From Paramarasmius palmivorus (Eukaryota; Basidiomycota; Agaricomycetes; Agaricales; Marasmiaceae): DNA of 64,000 bases. Shown here in pieces: positions 11,433-23,023 of the stretch (positions are counted from its first letter, which is position 1; each line of letters starts with the position of its first letter). The stretch lies in NCBI GenBank assembly GCA_037176845.1, contig JAYKXP010000202.1, forward strand, positions 1 through 64,000, written 5' to 3'. Made by a program: the position numbers and the translations under genes. The notes below the pieces were generated by a model, which saw nothing but the letters and a program-made list of their open reading frames with translations, searched no databases and was not told the origin of the DNA.

Positions 11433-14400
11433 ATGCCGCCCTCAAGCAAGAAAAGAAGAAACTCAGAAACCAATTATCAGCCTCCAGGATCCTTCTATAA
11501 GCCAAAACGGCCGAAACTGGCAGCTACCGAACTCGAAGAAACCAATATGGACAGCAATGATGCTGCCGACTCGGAGTACGACAATCCTATCATTACCAGC
11601 AGTGCTCCTGATTCTCCGAGATTCTATGACGATGGACCGCGTTCTCCCATCGACGTATCTCAGCTTTCATTACCCAACCTACCCAGCCTGCCTTTCACAC
11701 CAACACGTCGTCATGATGCTTCTTCATTGACATCACTTCATGATTCTCATGCCACACCGTCAGGTTCTTCGATGCGTGAAGGGCCACATGCACCTCCGGG
11801 TTCCTCGCCGCTGTCGATTTTAAACCCAAGTCCTATCAAGACCCAGGGTGGGAGACCCCGTGTCAAGAAAGCCCATCGCAATCCTCGAGGGATCATGGAG
11901 GTAAAGAAAACTCAGGAGTGGCAGGACAAGAAACACGCAGAAGAGGCACTTCGCGCAGCAGAGGAGGCTGACAGAAAGATGAAGGCTGCCGAGGAGTTGA
12001 AAGCCAAGAAGGATGCGGAAAAGGAGGCGAGGCGAGAGGCAAAGCTCAAAGAGGATACAAATCTTGCACATCAGGTCCTCAGGCGTATTACTGCATCCCG
12101 TGATGAAGAGGGTTTCGGATTTGATTCATTGATTCATTTCTTCGAGTCTGCATTGGATCTGGAAGGTCGCGGGGATGATAGTCAGTCTCGCGCCACAATG
12201 TCACGATTTCTCCAGGGACAGGCCGCCAATCTGGCATCCTTGATATTCCAACGAGCACCTGATGATCAATTGGATGTGTTTCTTCAGGGTGCAGAGGTCA
12301 GGAAGAAGCTGGAAAAGGAAGGGCAGGCCATTCAGGAGCTGCTGTCTCGGAAGCAAGGGACAAAGATACATGACCTACTGGACGAGTTCAATCTCGAGGC
12401 TCTGGAGAAAGACTTGAGAAGGGATGCGCCCTTGATGTGGAGCATATTAACTGATGTTTCGGGAGAGGATGGAAGTAGGCGAAAGAAAGAACTTGTGAGT
12501 TTACTGTTCGGGTTTGATCCGGTCAACATTTACTGATGGCCGCGTTGCCACAGGTGCTTACAACCATTTGCGCCATGATCAGTATCCTTCGCTCGCAGAA
12601 ATCAAACAGTTTTCAAGTTGTGATGGGGCTCTTTCTACTAGGATCAGGGGCATCAAAACGCGAAATCGATGTTTTTGCACATGCTGGCTTGTCTGTGGCG
12701 TACCCCACAGTGATATCACACATCAAGCAAGTTTCAAAGGAGAACTTGAAGACGCTCACGAGTGTTATCAAGCTGTTCATGTGTAGCCTGGTGTGGGACA
12801 ACATCAATTTCGCATTCCGTGTCGATTCACAACGTCTAAACTCGAAGGACCACTTCGATAGTGGGACTGCCGCTACCCTTGTTGTTCAATGGGATCCAAT
12901 CAAGAAACAGAATGCCGTGCATGGAACACTTCCACTTTCCATGAAACCTCCTCGTGAAACAACACAGGTCCCTATCAAGGACTATTCTTCCCTTCTTCTT
13001 CCAACAACAGAGGATACCGCACAGTTGGAGACCTGCCTCATTTGGCAGCTCAAACAAATCATCCTCGAACACTATCCTCATTTCCATCACTTGAAGCATG
13101 ATTTTCCCTCTGAACCCCCAGCTGATACAGAGCAAATCGAGCCTCATACAACATTACAGTACCCTCTCCCAGCGATGCATGAAGACGAGTCCACTTTGGA
13201 TGGTACGATCAAAATATATGAAACACTACTGGGTGTCCTTGGAATGACGGATGAAGAGCTAAAGGCACACGGGTTAGTCTTTGTTGATGGCGACCTTCTC
13301 ACCTGTTCTCTGATTGACAAGGTTTGTTTAATTGACACTTTGGAACATCACTTCAAGTTAATCTTATTTGCAGGCTCAATCAGCGCGTCGTAACAGCACA
13401 GAGGTTCTTGCTTCGCTTCAAGCTGTGCTTCCACGGTTCGGGCTCTTCCATTGCAAAATGGCAGGGTGTCGGATGTGTGTCAATGAGCATTGGGGGAAAC
13501 CCAATTCCCCACATCCCGGTGGACTTTGGTGGGAGAACACGAATCTGCTCAAACGCAAGAACTTGACTGCCGGGTGGCAATCAAAGAAAGCATCACCATG
13601 GAAGCCCTCACACGAGCTCATACAGATCTCTCTAGCCGCCCACATTCAAGACGCTTTCCGAATCCATTGTGAAGATGAAAATTTTGAGGCTTGGGCTAAG
13701 AAGGCCACCATGGAGCAGTTCGATGCTCTTGCCACCCGCGTCTATAACCAGCTCTTCACAAGCAAAGCATATCAGCAGGAGAAGCAGAAGGAATATATGG
13801 ATACTGTCCTGTGCAACAACATTCTTTACAACTGCGACGCACTATTCTATTGGTTGTTCGTCACCTCAATTAAGGCAGGCAACATTGGGCGGGTCATGTT
13901 GGTGCTCCGTGTATGGATGATCATGATGCGAGCCCCTAAGACAATGCCGCGATATGCCGATGCCATCTTTGAGACTCTCGGTCGATTGCAGGAGTGTCCT
14001 GAAGATGTTCAGTATGTATTCTAATCTGCCTAGAACTTATGTTGTTGACACCTCATAATAGGAAACTCTTTTTGCATAACTGGCTTGTCAATCTCACGGG
14101 TAAGCCTAACCGCTTCAAGGAAGTTGATCTACTACAGGAGCACCAAAATTTCTGGCTAAAGGTGCGCCACACGAGTTACACTTAACGGTGATCTCATTTT
14201 CTGTAGGCTATCTATGCTGCAAAGGGCTCCAATGCAAGCTGGGAGTGGTTGTCAATGATTTCCGTGTGTATATATACACTGCGGGAGGCACTCAGAAGTG
14301 TACAAAAGGCATACAAAACCCCAATGTACGGCACCAAACATACTGTCCCAGACATGTCAAAGGAGATCCAGTGCATTGCAGAGGCTCTAAAGGACGAAAA

Positions 14401-14713
14401 TATCCAGGTTTATGTCCCTGATCGTCCTGCAAATCGTGGCGTAGATCCCGTTCGGGACCTTATGCACGAGGGAGTCAAATACGGCAACAAGCGCTCTGCT
14501 TTCACAAAGTATCAGGAAAGCAATGCTGTATGGTCAAACCATGGATCTGTTGAAGCACCGGTGCAAGTTCCTGAAGATGTGGACATGGCCAACGATGAAG
14601 GTGAAGATGAATCCTATGAGCCGTCAAAGGAAGACCTCGCGGATGATGATGAAGAGCCATATGACATGCAAGACTATCTTATATCATTGGCTATACAAGC
14701 TTGTAGTGAGTAG
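11433..14713 (+). CDS. DUF6589 domain protein, candidate transposase
   Basis: Exons 11433-12494, 12554-13321, 13374-14011, 14062-14161 and 14207-14713 join to 1,024 aa with no break. Residues 1-150 are disordered and Ser/Pro-rich, with a basic start (SSKKRRN). Residues about 160-220 are a Lys/Glu/Ala-rich coiled coil. The DUF6589 region runs from about 420 to 980. It shows the family landmarks WDNINF (D436), VDGDLLT (D601), FGLFHCKMA with NEHWG, a long helical block NCDALFYWLFVTSIKAGN, QEHQNFWLK (E849), and RDLMHEGVKYGNKRSAF near the C-terminus. An acidic tail ends the protein. D436, D601 and E849 are plausible members of an RNase H-like DDE triad; that is my inference. It starts at MPPSS (11433) because the in-frame ATG at 11403 adds only 10 residues. 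It converges on the helicase gene with 23 bp between stop codons. Confidence 0.85.
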
Positions 14714-16641
14714 AAGTAGATTCAACATTACATACTTTAACTATTGTCTGCAATATCCCAATGGGAAGGAAAGCGAGGTGGTCGTACATCTTCCATAGAT
14801 ATCCCATGCTCCGCCACACTCCTCGCTAGCTGCGCATCAAACACGTTTTCGAGAGTGTTTGCATACTCAACAATATTCGATTCTCGCACATTGAATAGAC
14901 GGCAGTTGTAGAACATGAGACGCCAAGCATCTACGAACTCCTCAAGGGAACTATATCCCCACAATGGTCCCGTGTTCATATTCTCTTTGATGATTGACAT
15001 TGCGATGGGTTCCTCTATGACTTCGTAGTATCTGTCCTTTCTCTGGGTATCATTGTATCAGTAAATGCCTGTATGGACCATCAATAGCACTCACGTTTCG
15101 TCTCGGTAACGCAAGAAATGGTTGACACATGAGTTCTGGCACCACTTCCCTTACTCCCTTTCGAACACGGACAATGTCATGTCCCGTCTTGACATCACAG
15201 ACCGCATCATAGCATTCTTGGAAAATCTTCGACAGCATCTTGCGACGATCCTTCTCTACCATAGCAAGGAATCTGTTGAGCTGCTGCTCCTTTGCCGCTG
15301 CTTCCCGTGCCAATTCTTGCGGATCTGGATGAAGTGTTACTTGCTCTGAGACCACACGGACTACCTCCTCACCAAACCGAGCAACTCCCAACGCCCAGGG
15401 AATTACCACGTGAAATATTCCAACGCCTGTGACTGCACGGGGTCGAGCGGCGATCTTCTTGATAATGTCGTCGTCGAGGAGGTAGTCCTCAGTAATGATG
15501 CCCTGACCCGGATAGTACTTCGCCAGAGCTTGTTTGCGCCATTGTTGAAGTGCAGTTATGACGGCTCCTTGGAGTTCTTCAGTGACTTTCGGTGCGCGAG
15601 TCGCTCGAGTTGGAAAGGGATAAGAAACCTTGATGACGTCATCTAAAAAGAGTTCTGGATGGCAGTTATCACAGCACCGAGGATTGTTCGAAGAGTGAAA
15701 AAGCGGCGGTACTAATAACATCAAGTTAGGGATTGTGAACCACACAGAGGGAATACCTCTTACGTTTATCATCATTCCCAAAGAACTCGTCCCAAGCTCG
15801 ACGTCGGCACCTTGTGGTAGCAATGAAAAGTGAAAGATATCGCCTATCCCGGGCTTCCAATTGGGATTTGGGAGCCCTTCTGGTGCCACGTTTCGCAGCT
15901 CGTGATGACAATACAGTACCTTCAGCTTCTTCTTCATCTTGCATAGGATCCTCTGTGTCTATGGCCGCAATTCGGTCCATGTCTGGCTGAAGCGGTGCGG
16001 TGGTTCCCGGATCATCTTCAGTATCATCACAGTCCACCTCTGGAGCTTCATCGGCTTCGGCACAGTGTTGGTTCAAGGCGGTCTTTGTGATGTAGATAAT
16101 GACCTCGCCGACGTCATTTGGATTGCGAGTGCAGCGCCCAATTTTCTGTACAAGGGAGGAGAAGGTCTTGGGGACATGCCAAAGAACTACACGCTTGATA
16201 CCCCGGAAATCCATTCCCTACGTACCATAGACGAGTCAGCAGTGTTACACTATTCAGACAATGAACTCACCATGCCGAGAGCATCAGTCGCAGCTACACC
16301 ACGATGACCACCACCCGAAAGGCCCTCTTGCACGACTTTCTTTCTCTTCTCGTCGAGATACCGGTGGTAGAACTCGAAGCATGTTCTGGATAGAGATGCT
16401 GGACAGTTCTTGCGAAGGAAATCTTGTATTTCTTCGGCCTCCTTGCGGCTGTTGACGTAGATCAAAGTTTGGGGGAAATCTTCAGATGTAGTACTGTCAC
16501 CTTTGGGAAAGAGCGAGAAGAGGTCGCCGTAGGTATCCTGGGCATGTTGCATCACGCGTACGCAGAGAGACACATTGCCCTTGGAGTTGGAGACGGCGAT
16601 GTGTGGGATGTCTTCGGGTAGTCCAAGTTTATGCTGGATAT

Positions 16642-16643
16642 CC
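16642..16643. other. 2-bp target duplication of Plavaka, left (CC)
   Basis: CC at 16,642-16,643 and again at 23,024-23,025. Keeping one copy joins ...GTC AC|G GAT ATC CAG... in frame in the helicase (V-T-D-I-Q). Confidence 0.7.
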
Positions 16644-16661
16644 CATCAGGAAAATTCCAAA
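16644..16661 (+). repeat. left TIR of Plavaka
   Basis: CATCAGGAAAATTCCAAA, one mismatch to the inverted right end. Followed to about 16,750 by several TTCGG/CCGAA subterminal motifs (GAATTCGG, CCGATTTCGG, CTCCGAAT, GATTCGGA). Confidence 0.8.
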
Positions 16662-16893
16662 ACGCGAATTCGGAGAAGTTTGTCCGATTTCGGCTAATGG
16701 TGATAACTCCGAATATTTTGTGCAAGTTTGCTGAATTAGTGATGATTCGGATGGATTTGCATACGCATCCCTATACCCCTACAAACATTCTCAAATCAGC
16801 AAGGATTCTTGGGAACTAAATTGCAGGCTTTTGGTTGTGTCATTGCCACCTGGGATTTTATATTAGGATAACGAGTGTAATATACACAACATC

Positions 16894-19800
16894 TTAATAT
16901 ACAGTAGCATACGTAGAGCGGTCAAGAAAGTCATTCAAATAAAAGGTGTCGCAAAGCTCAAGAACGTTACTAGATTTCCAGTCCTGGGGTGCATGTGATC
17001 CAAATCTGGGAAAGAGATGAACGCTCCGGCGAATCAAATCGACAGGGACGACACTGGCAAGCCTCGCGTTTTCACCGGGGCGGAATGCATGGGAAACCTT
17101 GTACATGAGATGATTGGCTTCGGGCCCTCGTTTGAACGGGGTGAACCACTCTACATATGCCAAGTACTTGGCTGGTTGGACTTCTGGCGTCGGAAACCAC
17201 TCCTTTAGAGCTGCCTTCGGTAGCGTAAACACGCAGCGAACCTGGCCCACTCGATATCCTACAGATTTGGAAATTAGCATTGAGCATACACAAAGCGCAA
17301 ATGTATCAATTACCTCTGACGCCCGGACTAGCTTCTCCTTGGGTATTCACAAGGACAGTATCGAATCTACCAGGTACCACCCGACCATACTTATCCTTCC
17401 GATTTGGTTCTGCATGAACAGCATCAACTATGTATTCAGAGCCTTTCGTGATGCTGTACGGATCGTTCTCCGTAAACTTGATGCGATGGTACACCGCTAC
17501 CTTCCAAAACGGGACAAATTGTATGATTCGATGTGTTGCCATGCGAAGCGCTGCTGCAGAGAAGTGTTGGTGTGGTGCCTGGGCCTGGGCAACGTATTCT
17601 CCGAGTGTGTATTCGAAATCCTTCGCACCGTAGTCAGAGACAAGTCTCTGAAATGGCACTGCACTAACTGAAGGATACTTTGCCATGTGCAGCTCCCGGT
17701 GTGGAACCAATATCGGCGGATGACGCAGAGTTGTGAGGGCGAATGTCGAAGGGATAATGGATCCAGTTAAGCGGCGGTGGATGTATCGCTCATGATGAAC
17801 CACTTTCTCTTTGCGCTCTAACCATACCGTCATCTGACAGTACTCGTCTTTGTGATTGGTAGCTGCATATGCGTCCTTCGTTGTGTCGATGTGCAAGCGC
17901 TCTGTATATTCGGTATTGCAATTGTCCATGGTTCCAAACCGCTCAATCAGCGTTCGGTAATGGCGGCAAAAGTGAAGCTTTGGGATGTTAAAATGCTCGC
18001 GGATGCCTAAATCAACAAAGATTTGTTTATTCTCGTGAAACCGGCAAAGAGCGTTCTCGAGACTATCGAGTGTCTCACTAGAATGGACCGGATACTGAGC
18101 AAGATAGAGAAAATCGAGAACTGCCCGAACGCAGCAAATCAGGCGGACAGAGGAAAGTCCGTTAGGAAGGCGCATGTCGATGATGATGCCGAGGATGAAT
18201 TGACAAAGTTGGGCGTGTTCAGTGCCCGTGATGCGAGAAAGATGGGTGATGCCGTTGGCAAAGATTCGGATACTGTGATTTGGGGGCAGTCGGCGGCAAC
18301 GTGCATCGATTTCCTCATGGCCGAAGGTCTGCTTCAACCACGAGAAAACATGCTTGATCACCCCCTGAAGGAGTTGATGTAGAATATCTGGCGCTATGGA
18401 TAAGTAGATGTTGGTGTGAGGGAAATGGCGCCAAAAGATGTTCTGGGTTGGCTTGATGCCGACTGCAGAACAAGCCCTATAGAACTCTTTGTAGCCGCTA
18501 TCAATGGTGCCCAAGGCTTCACGTATACCAACGATATCCCGAGGTATGCACGGGACCTCGAGATCACCAAGTTCATCCTTCTCTACATCGCCAACGGGAC
18601 ATTGTCCGTTCTTGAGCGACGTTACAAGCAACTGCTCAGGGTAGTCACCAACGAAGAGTGCGTAAACAGGGAAACCCCGACGAACGGCACCATCACCGCT
18701 AACGAGATTCATGCCCTCTTCCCCAGCGGGAACAAGGGGATCTAGAATGAATGACATGCATGTGTGAAAAAGGTTGGCAAGGACTCGGCGACGGCTGGCC
18801 TTCACTTTGATGTGGGTGAGTTTTGTGGTGGGAAGATAGGTGATGAGGATCTGAGCGAATCGGGATGGCTTTCGTCGAATAAACTTGGGTAAATTCCCAA
18901 TAGTCATATATACAGGATATGCGGCCTTATTACGGAAGAGTGTAACTTGAGTTTTGTCGGAGGAAATAATGATTGGCACTACGGTTGCCCCGGGATGGGT
19001 CTTCTCGAATTCCTCCTGTGAAGGAAACCTGAGGTAAGAGATTGTATACAAAGCATCAAAAACGTCGACACATACCTGAGTCTCCCACCACCAGTCACCA
19101 GTATGCATATCATGATACAATCGTATACTCCTTGCTTGATCTCTGTAATGACGTTCCGGAGCGAAAACGAGATAGGGAGCGAAGTCGGGATCACCCCATA
19201 ATGCTTTGATGCATTCCCGGATATCTCTATAAAAGAACTCGAACGTTTCGCCGGCAATTGTAACCTCTTCTCGGTGGAAACGTGGGCGGGTTGGAAGTGA
19301 ATCAATGAGCCTGTTCAGCTCATTGGATGTCGAGAATGTCAGGCCGAGGTGATTACAGAACTAATCAGATGGTGACGTTCATGAGTACTTAATTGAACAG
19401 TCGAATGACAGCTTGTATGCTGGCACTTACCCCTTCAATCTGTAACAGCTCTGTAATTGCTGTCGATCCTGGTCCACGTAGTTTGGCCCATCTTGCAACC
19501 TCCCACTCAAGTTTCGATGTAAAAGGTGCGTACGGGTTCCTCTCCGAGTCTGAGATGCGATTGGTGTAACTCGAATCATTGGTCTGATGATGTTGATGTA
19601 TAGGAGCTCCTGCCAGCACTGACGGAAAGCTCTCCACAACAATGTCTTTGCGGAGCCTCTCCTCGATGACCTGCCGTGTTGTCGGTGGTAATGGCTCTAC
19701 AAAACTTTCCTCGTCCTCTGGTGTGTAATGGGGTCTTGACAATGGGGCATCCCGCGGAGGTTCCGGAACCTGGTCAAGGGATATGCGTTCCATGGCTTCT

Positions 19801-20135
19801 ATATCTTCATCATCTGCTAGCTCGCCATCCTCCTCAACTGCAACATCCGAGTCATTATCCCTGTCCACTGATCCCTGTTCAAAATGCTCAGGTAGATAAT
19901 TTGCGCCGAAGTAATCGCCTTCAAACGGCACCTGCGGGATGCCTTCAAAGTCGCTATCGTCGTCGTCGTCTTCATCACCCTCGTTATCTGTGCCAGAACC
20001 AGAGTCGGAGGGAATATAGGAGAAAAGATGCTGGAAGAGCTTGCGGCATTCAGGGTTCTGACTGAGACGAAGGTGAGTCTTGTATCCTTGATAAGACAAT
20101 GACTTTGTTTTGCATGCTGAGCACTGGAACGACAT
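16894..20135 (-). CDS. Plavaka transposase
   Basis: Catalyses cut-and-paste movement of the Plavaka element by a DDE/RNase H-like mechanism (family knowledge). Exons 19431-20135, 19076-19360, 17314-19015 and 16894-17258 join to 1,018 aa without a break, the usual size. Residues 1-35 are a C2H2-like zinc finger (CSACKTKSLSYQGYKTHLRL). An acidic linker follows (EGDEDDDDDSDFEG). Then come the family blocks KLEWEVARWAKLRGPGSTA, LYHDMHTGDWWWETQ, IISSDKTQVTLFRNKAAYPV, IRRKPSRFAQILITYLPTTK, PDILHQLLQGVIKH, and a C-terminal GYRVGQVRCVF...EWFTPF...DLIRRSVHLFPRFG...SSNVLELCDTFYLN. The conserved Asp residues in SSDKTQ and APDILHQ are likely catalytic-core positions. It is transcribed away from the DUF6532 gene across a shared 198-bp promoter, and in the same direction as the helicase it interrupts. 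Confidence 0.93.
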
Positions 20136-20333
20136 GCAGGAGCACTAGGGCAGCAGAAGCAGTGACGTAGAAAGCTGTAGAAAGCTACGGAACGTTGCGG
20201 AATCCAGTCACGGTCAGTCACACTCAATTTTTTTCTTTTCCTACCACACTCACAGGCGCTACCTTCCCATTCATTTGCCTCGCAATTTGCTCTTTATTCA
20301 TTCATTTTATTCCATTCATTTCATGCTTCCCTG
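20136..20333. promoter_or_regulatory. bidirectional promoter region of Plavaka
   Basis: 198 bp between the divergent start codons of the transposase and the DUF6532 gene. It has T-rich and CATTCATTT-type tracts on the DUF6532 side (20,285-20,325). No clear TATA box is visible. The compact shared spacer implies co-expression. Confidence 0.5.
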
Positions 20334-22728
20334 ATGTCACAGCCACTCAGCCGTTCGCAAAAGGCAGCGGTGACCAGAGCGCGGAACAAGCAACGAGAAC
20401 AAGAGCAAGAACAGTTACTACAGCAACAGGTTCAAGCTTCTGGAGCTCGAAACTCCAAGAGGCATGCTGAAGAGCGTAAGTTGTTACTTTTATGCCTTTT
20501 TGATATCGGTCAGGCTGACTATGGCTAGGATGGGCTGGTGTCATGCCTTCAAAACGACAAAGGGTCAATACGGCTGCCTCCCGTGAGCCAGTTACTGGTA
20601 CGATTCATTTTTTTTTTAATTTCCGAGTCATATGAGATATCTTAACTCATTCCTGCAGACCGTCGGCAACCATCAAGTAATATTCAACAGGCTGACGGTG
20701 CCAGAGACGATGACTCCGAGGCTAGTTTTTCAGACTCTGGATCCGAGCATAGCCAAGGTCAACGCGATTACCATCATGTTGATGATGAAGGCGGTCAAGA
20801 CGATTCAGATAATGACGACCTGCACTCTGTAGCGTCGGTGGACATAGAGGCTACATTGGCCTCCGAAGTAAGTCGTGTGTTGTCTTATCAGGATAGCCAC
20901 TGATCTCTATGCAGGCACCGGATACTCGCCGCTCTCGTCAAGCTCAACATCTTTTTGACAATGACGAAGATGTTGAAGATGTTCCACCACACGACACCTC
21001 ACTTGACTATGGCCGTGACGTTTCGCTGCCACCCATATCTCATCATCGTCGATCTAGCTCCGTACATTCGGGTTCGAGCCACACATCTGGGTATAATATG
21101 CACCCACCTACAACTGATGAAGAGGACTTTCAACGTATCACTAACACGGAAGATGAGGAAAATCCATCAAAGGGACGTCGGCTTGACCTCAGAGAGTTGT
21201 CGGCTGGGACTCAAATGCAACAGAAGGTACGTGACCTCACCTTCATTCTCTTGCCCTTCTAATGCTATCCAGGCTCGAGATACTCGTGATACCTCTAGGC
21301 GTCAGGTAACTCATTTTTGATTCTATCTATCACATACTGAAAGCTTTTATCCACAGGGCATAAGGAATAAACAACCACAGCAGCCACGTCTGGTGAGCCG
21401 TCAGACTGTCCAGCCACCAACACAAACAGGACCCCCGACAACGTCGAAGAAGACCGTTCGCCAGCAAAATTTCGATAACGAAGTAAGTGCTGGTTGCAGT
21501 TACAAACCTCTTCTAACAATGTTCTCAGGCACCTATGGTTCAAAGGAGCACTACGGGACAGGCCCAACATCAAACTCAGAAGGTTCAAGCTAAGGTAAAG
21601 CCAAACATTGAGCCTGAGGCTAAGGAATGGCCCGTCTGTGCTCAGTTAGTCCCACACCCTAAAGGGCGAAGCACGATGCGGCTTACCGATCAGTCTACCG
21701 AGGTGCAGCGGGTCATACAGCATGCTATCAAGTCTACCAGTATCGACCTTATCTACCGCCATGCATTCCCTGATCCCACGGAGCTGAGCCGCACGATGCG
21801 CAAGGTCATCCTCGCTTCCACCAGGTCCCTCGTACAGATATACCCCCAGCTTGGTTTCAAGCACATCAAGGAACGTATCAAGTACCCTGATCATGACTTT
21901 ACTGATGCCATGGCAAAACCAGTGAGCTTTCAGTTCTTTAGCTTTACACTTTCACTAAATGTTACTTACAGGTAGCGGAACGCTTTTCAACAACCCGCGG
22001 AGACGCAAAGGAGATTGCGGACAACCGTATCGTCGGATACGATCTCAGTGGACAGAAGGATATATGTAAGGCACGGGTACGAGTGCTGTTGCAAGATGAC
22101 AACTACACATACCCTGGAGATTGGGATCCCGAAAGTTCCCCGGTAAGCATATTTAAACTCGCGTTGTTTGGGTTATCAACCGATGTTTGTGTAGGCTTCT
22201 CAGAGAAGGCGAATCGATGAAGGAAAACCGTTCGCAAGCTCGCCCATGATTGCATGCATGCGAGCTCTCTGCAAGAAGTTTGATGCCCGTCATGCCTCGG
22301 ACCTTTTTGTTTCAAGCATCGCAAACACGCCCAACGAACTAGAGTTACCCCCTGGCCTCGTTGCTCTTGCAGCAACGGCGGTGAGTCTTTGAGTTGATCT
22401 CTATCACGTTCCCGAGTAACTTATTCCATTGTCAGATCTTTGCGGTCCTTCGAGACTGGCAATCAGGCGAGTTAGAACGCTTGGACTTCGAAGGAAACAT
22501 CTACAACCGGACCTACAACACCACTCTCAGCTGGTTTACTAGAGCCAAGGAGCACAATGCCATGAACTACCATCGGCTAATGCATGGACTACATCGGCTC
22601 GTGTGGTATGTGGTTCAATAGCTCTCAATTAATCTGTATTGATGGACGTTGTTAGGGAACAACAGGACGATACTACCGTGATGACGAACACAATGGCTGT
22701 AAATAAAATAGATTATATTAGTTTCTAA
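20334..22728 (+). CDS. DUF6532 domain protein, Plavaka second gene
   Basis: Eleven exons join in frame to 627 aa: 20334-20475, 20529-20597, 20659-20867, 20915-21226, 21273-21305, 21357-21482, 21529-21921, 21972-22142, 22195-22380, 22436-22605 and 22656-22728. The first 350 residues are disordered: a basic Gln-rich start (SRSQKAAVTRARNKQREQEQ), then Asp/Ser-rich and Arg/Pro/Gln-rich stretches. The C-terminal 270 residues match the DUF6532 pattern: a first helix with STEVQRVIQHAIKS and HAFPDPTEL, a central GQKDICKARVRVLLQDDNYTYPG, then SPMIACMRALCKKF, a PPGLVALAATAIFAVLRDW block, and YNRTYNTTLSWFTRA. The domain has no established function. As the partner gene of a Plavaka transposase, it may play the accessory role that TNPA-like proteins play in CACTA elements, binding the subterminal repeats; that is inference. 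Confidence 0.8.
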
Positions 22729-22849
22729 TATCTCTTTAAGTAGTGCGCAATACAATAATCTGGAATTTAGCATCGTTCACTGTCCTAGAAGTGATGAAAA
22801 GGAGCTGAATAGTCTGATATATTCTGGGGAAATTAATCCGGATACGTGC

Positions 22850-22932
22850 TAAGCCGAACAAATTTGATGTAACCTGCAGATGGGATATTGAATTCGGACT
22901 AGCCGAACAAATGATCAAATTTGATGGGTTTG
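22850..22932. repeat. right subterminal motifs of Plavaka
   Basis: Clustered CCGGA, GCCGAACAAATTTGATG, GAATTCGGACTAGCCGAACAAATGATCAAATTTGATG-type repeats. Two near-identical GCCGAACAAAT units lie about 50 bp apart. They mirror the TTCGG motifs at the left end. Confidence 0.55.
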
Positions 22933-23005
22933 AGCAGTTTTGCTCACTTTCAGAGAGATTTGCACGAACCCAGACAAATCCGTTGACATCCGTCACTATT
23001 AGGGA

Positions 23006-23023
23006 TTTGGGATTTTCCTGATG
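23006..23023 (-). repeat. right TIR of Plavaka
   Basis: TTTGGGATTTTCCTGATG on the + strand, the inverted copy of the left TIR with one mismatch. Followed by CC and then helicase coding sequence. Confidence 0.8.

Larger units (their letters stand above)
16644..23023. mobile_element. Plavaka DNA transposon, complete, 6,380 bp
   Basis: A CACTA-like (CMC group) element of agaricomycetes. The ends are an 18-bp TIR, CATCAGGAAAAT(T/C)CCAAA, at 16,644-16,661 and inverted at 23,006-23,023. The flanking duplication is 2 bp (CC). The insert interrupts a helicase exon whose frame is exactly restored by its removal. It carries two divergent intact genes, the transposase (16,894-20,135 -) and a DUF6532 protein (20,334-22,728 +). 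TTCGG/CCGAA motifs cluster just inside both ends, resembling subterminal binding repeats of CACTA-like elements. Both genes are open and the ends are intact, so it could be recently active. Confidence 0.9.

Noticed and set aside
16644..23023. DUF6532 and Plavaka as ordinary host genes between two helicase paralogues
   Set aside because: The two helicase parts are complementary halves of one protein and join in frame at the TIR ends.
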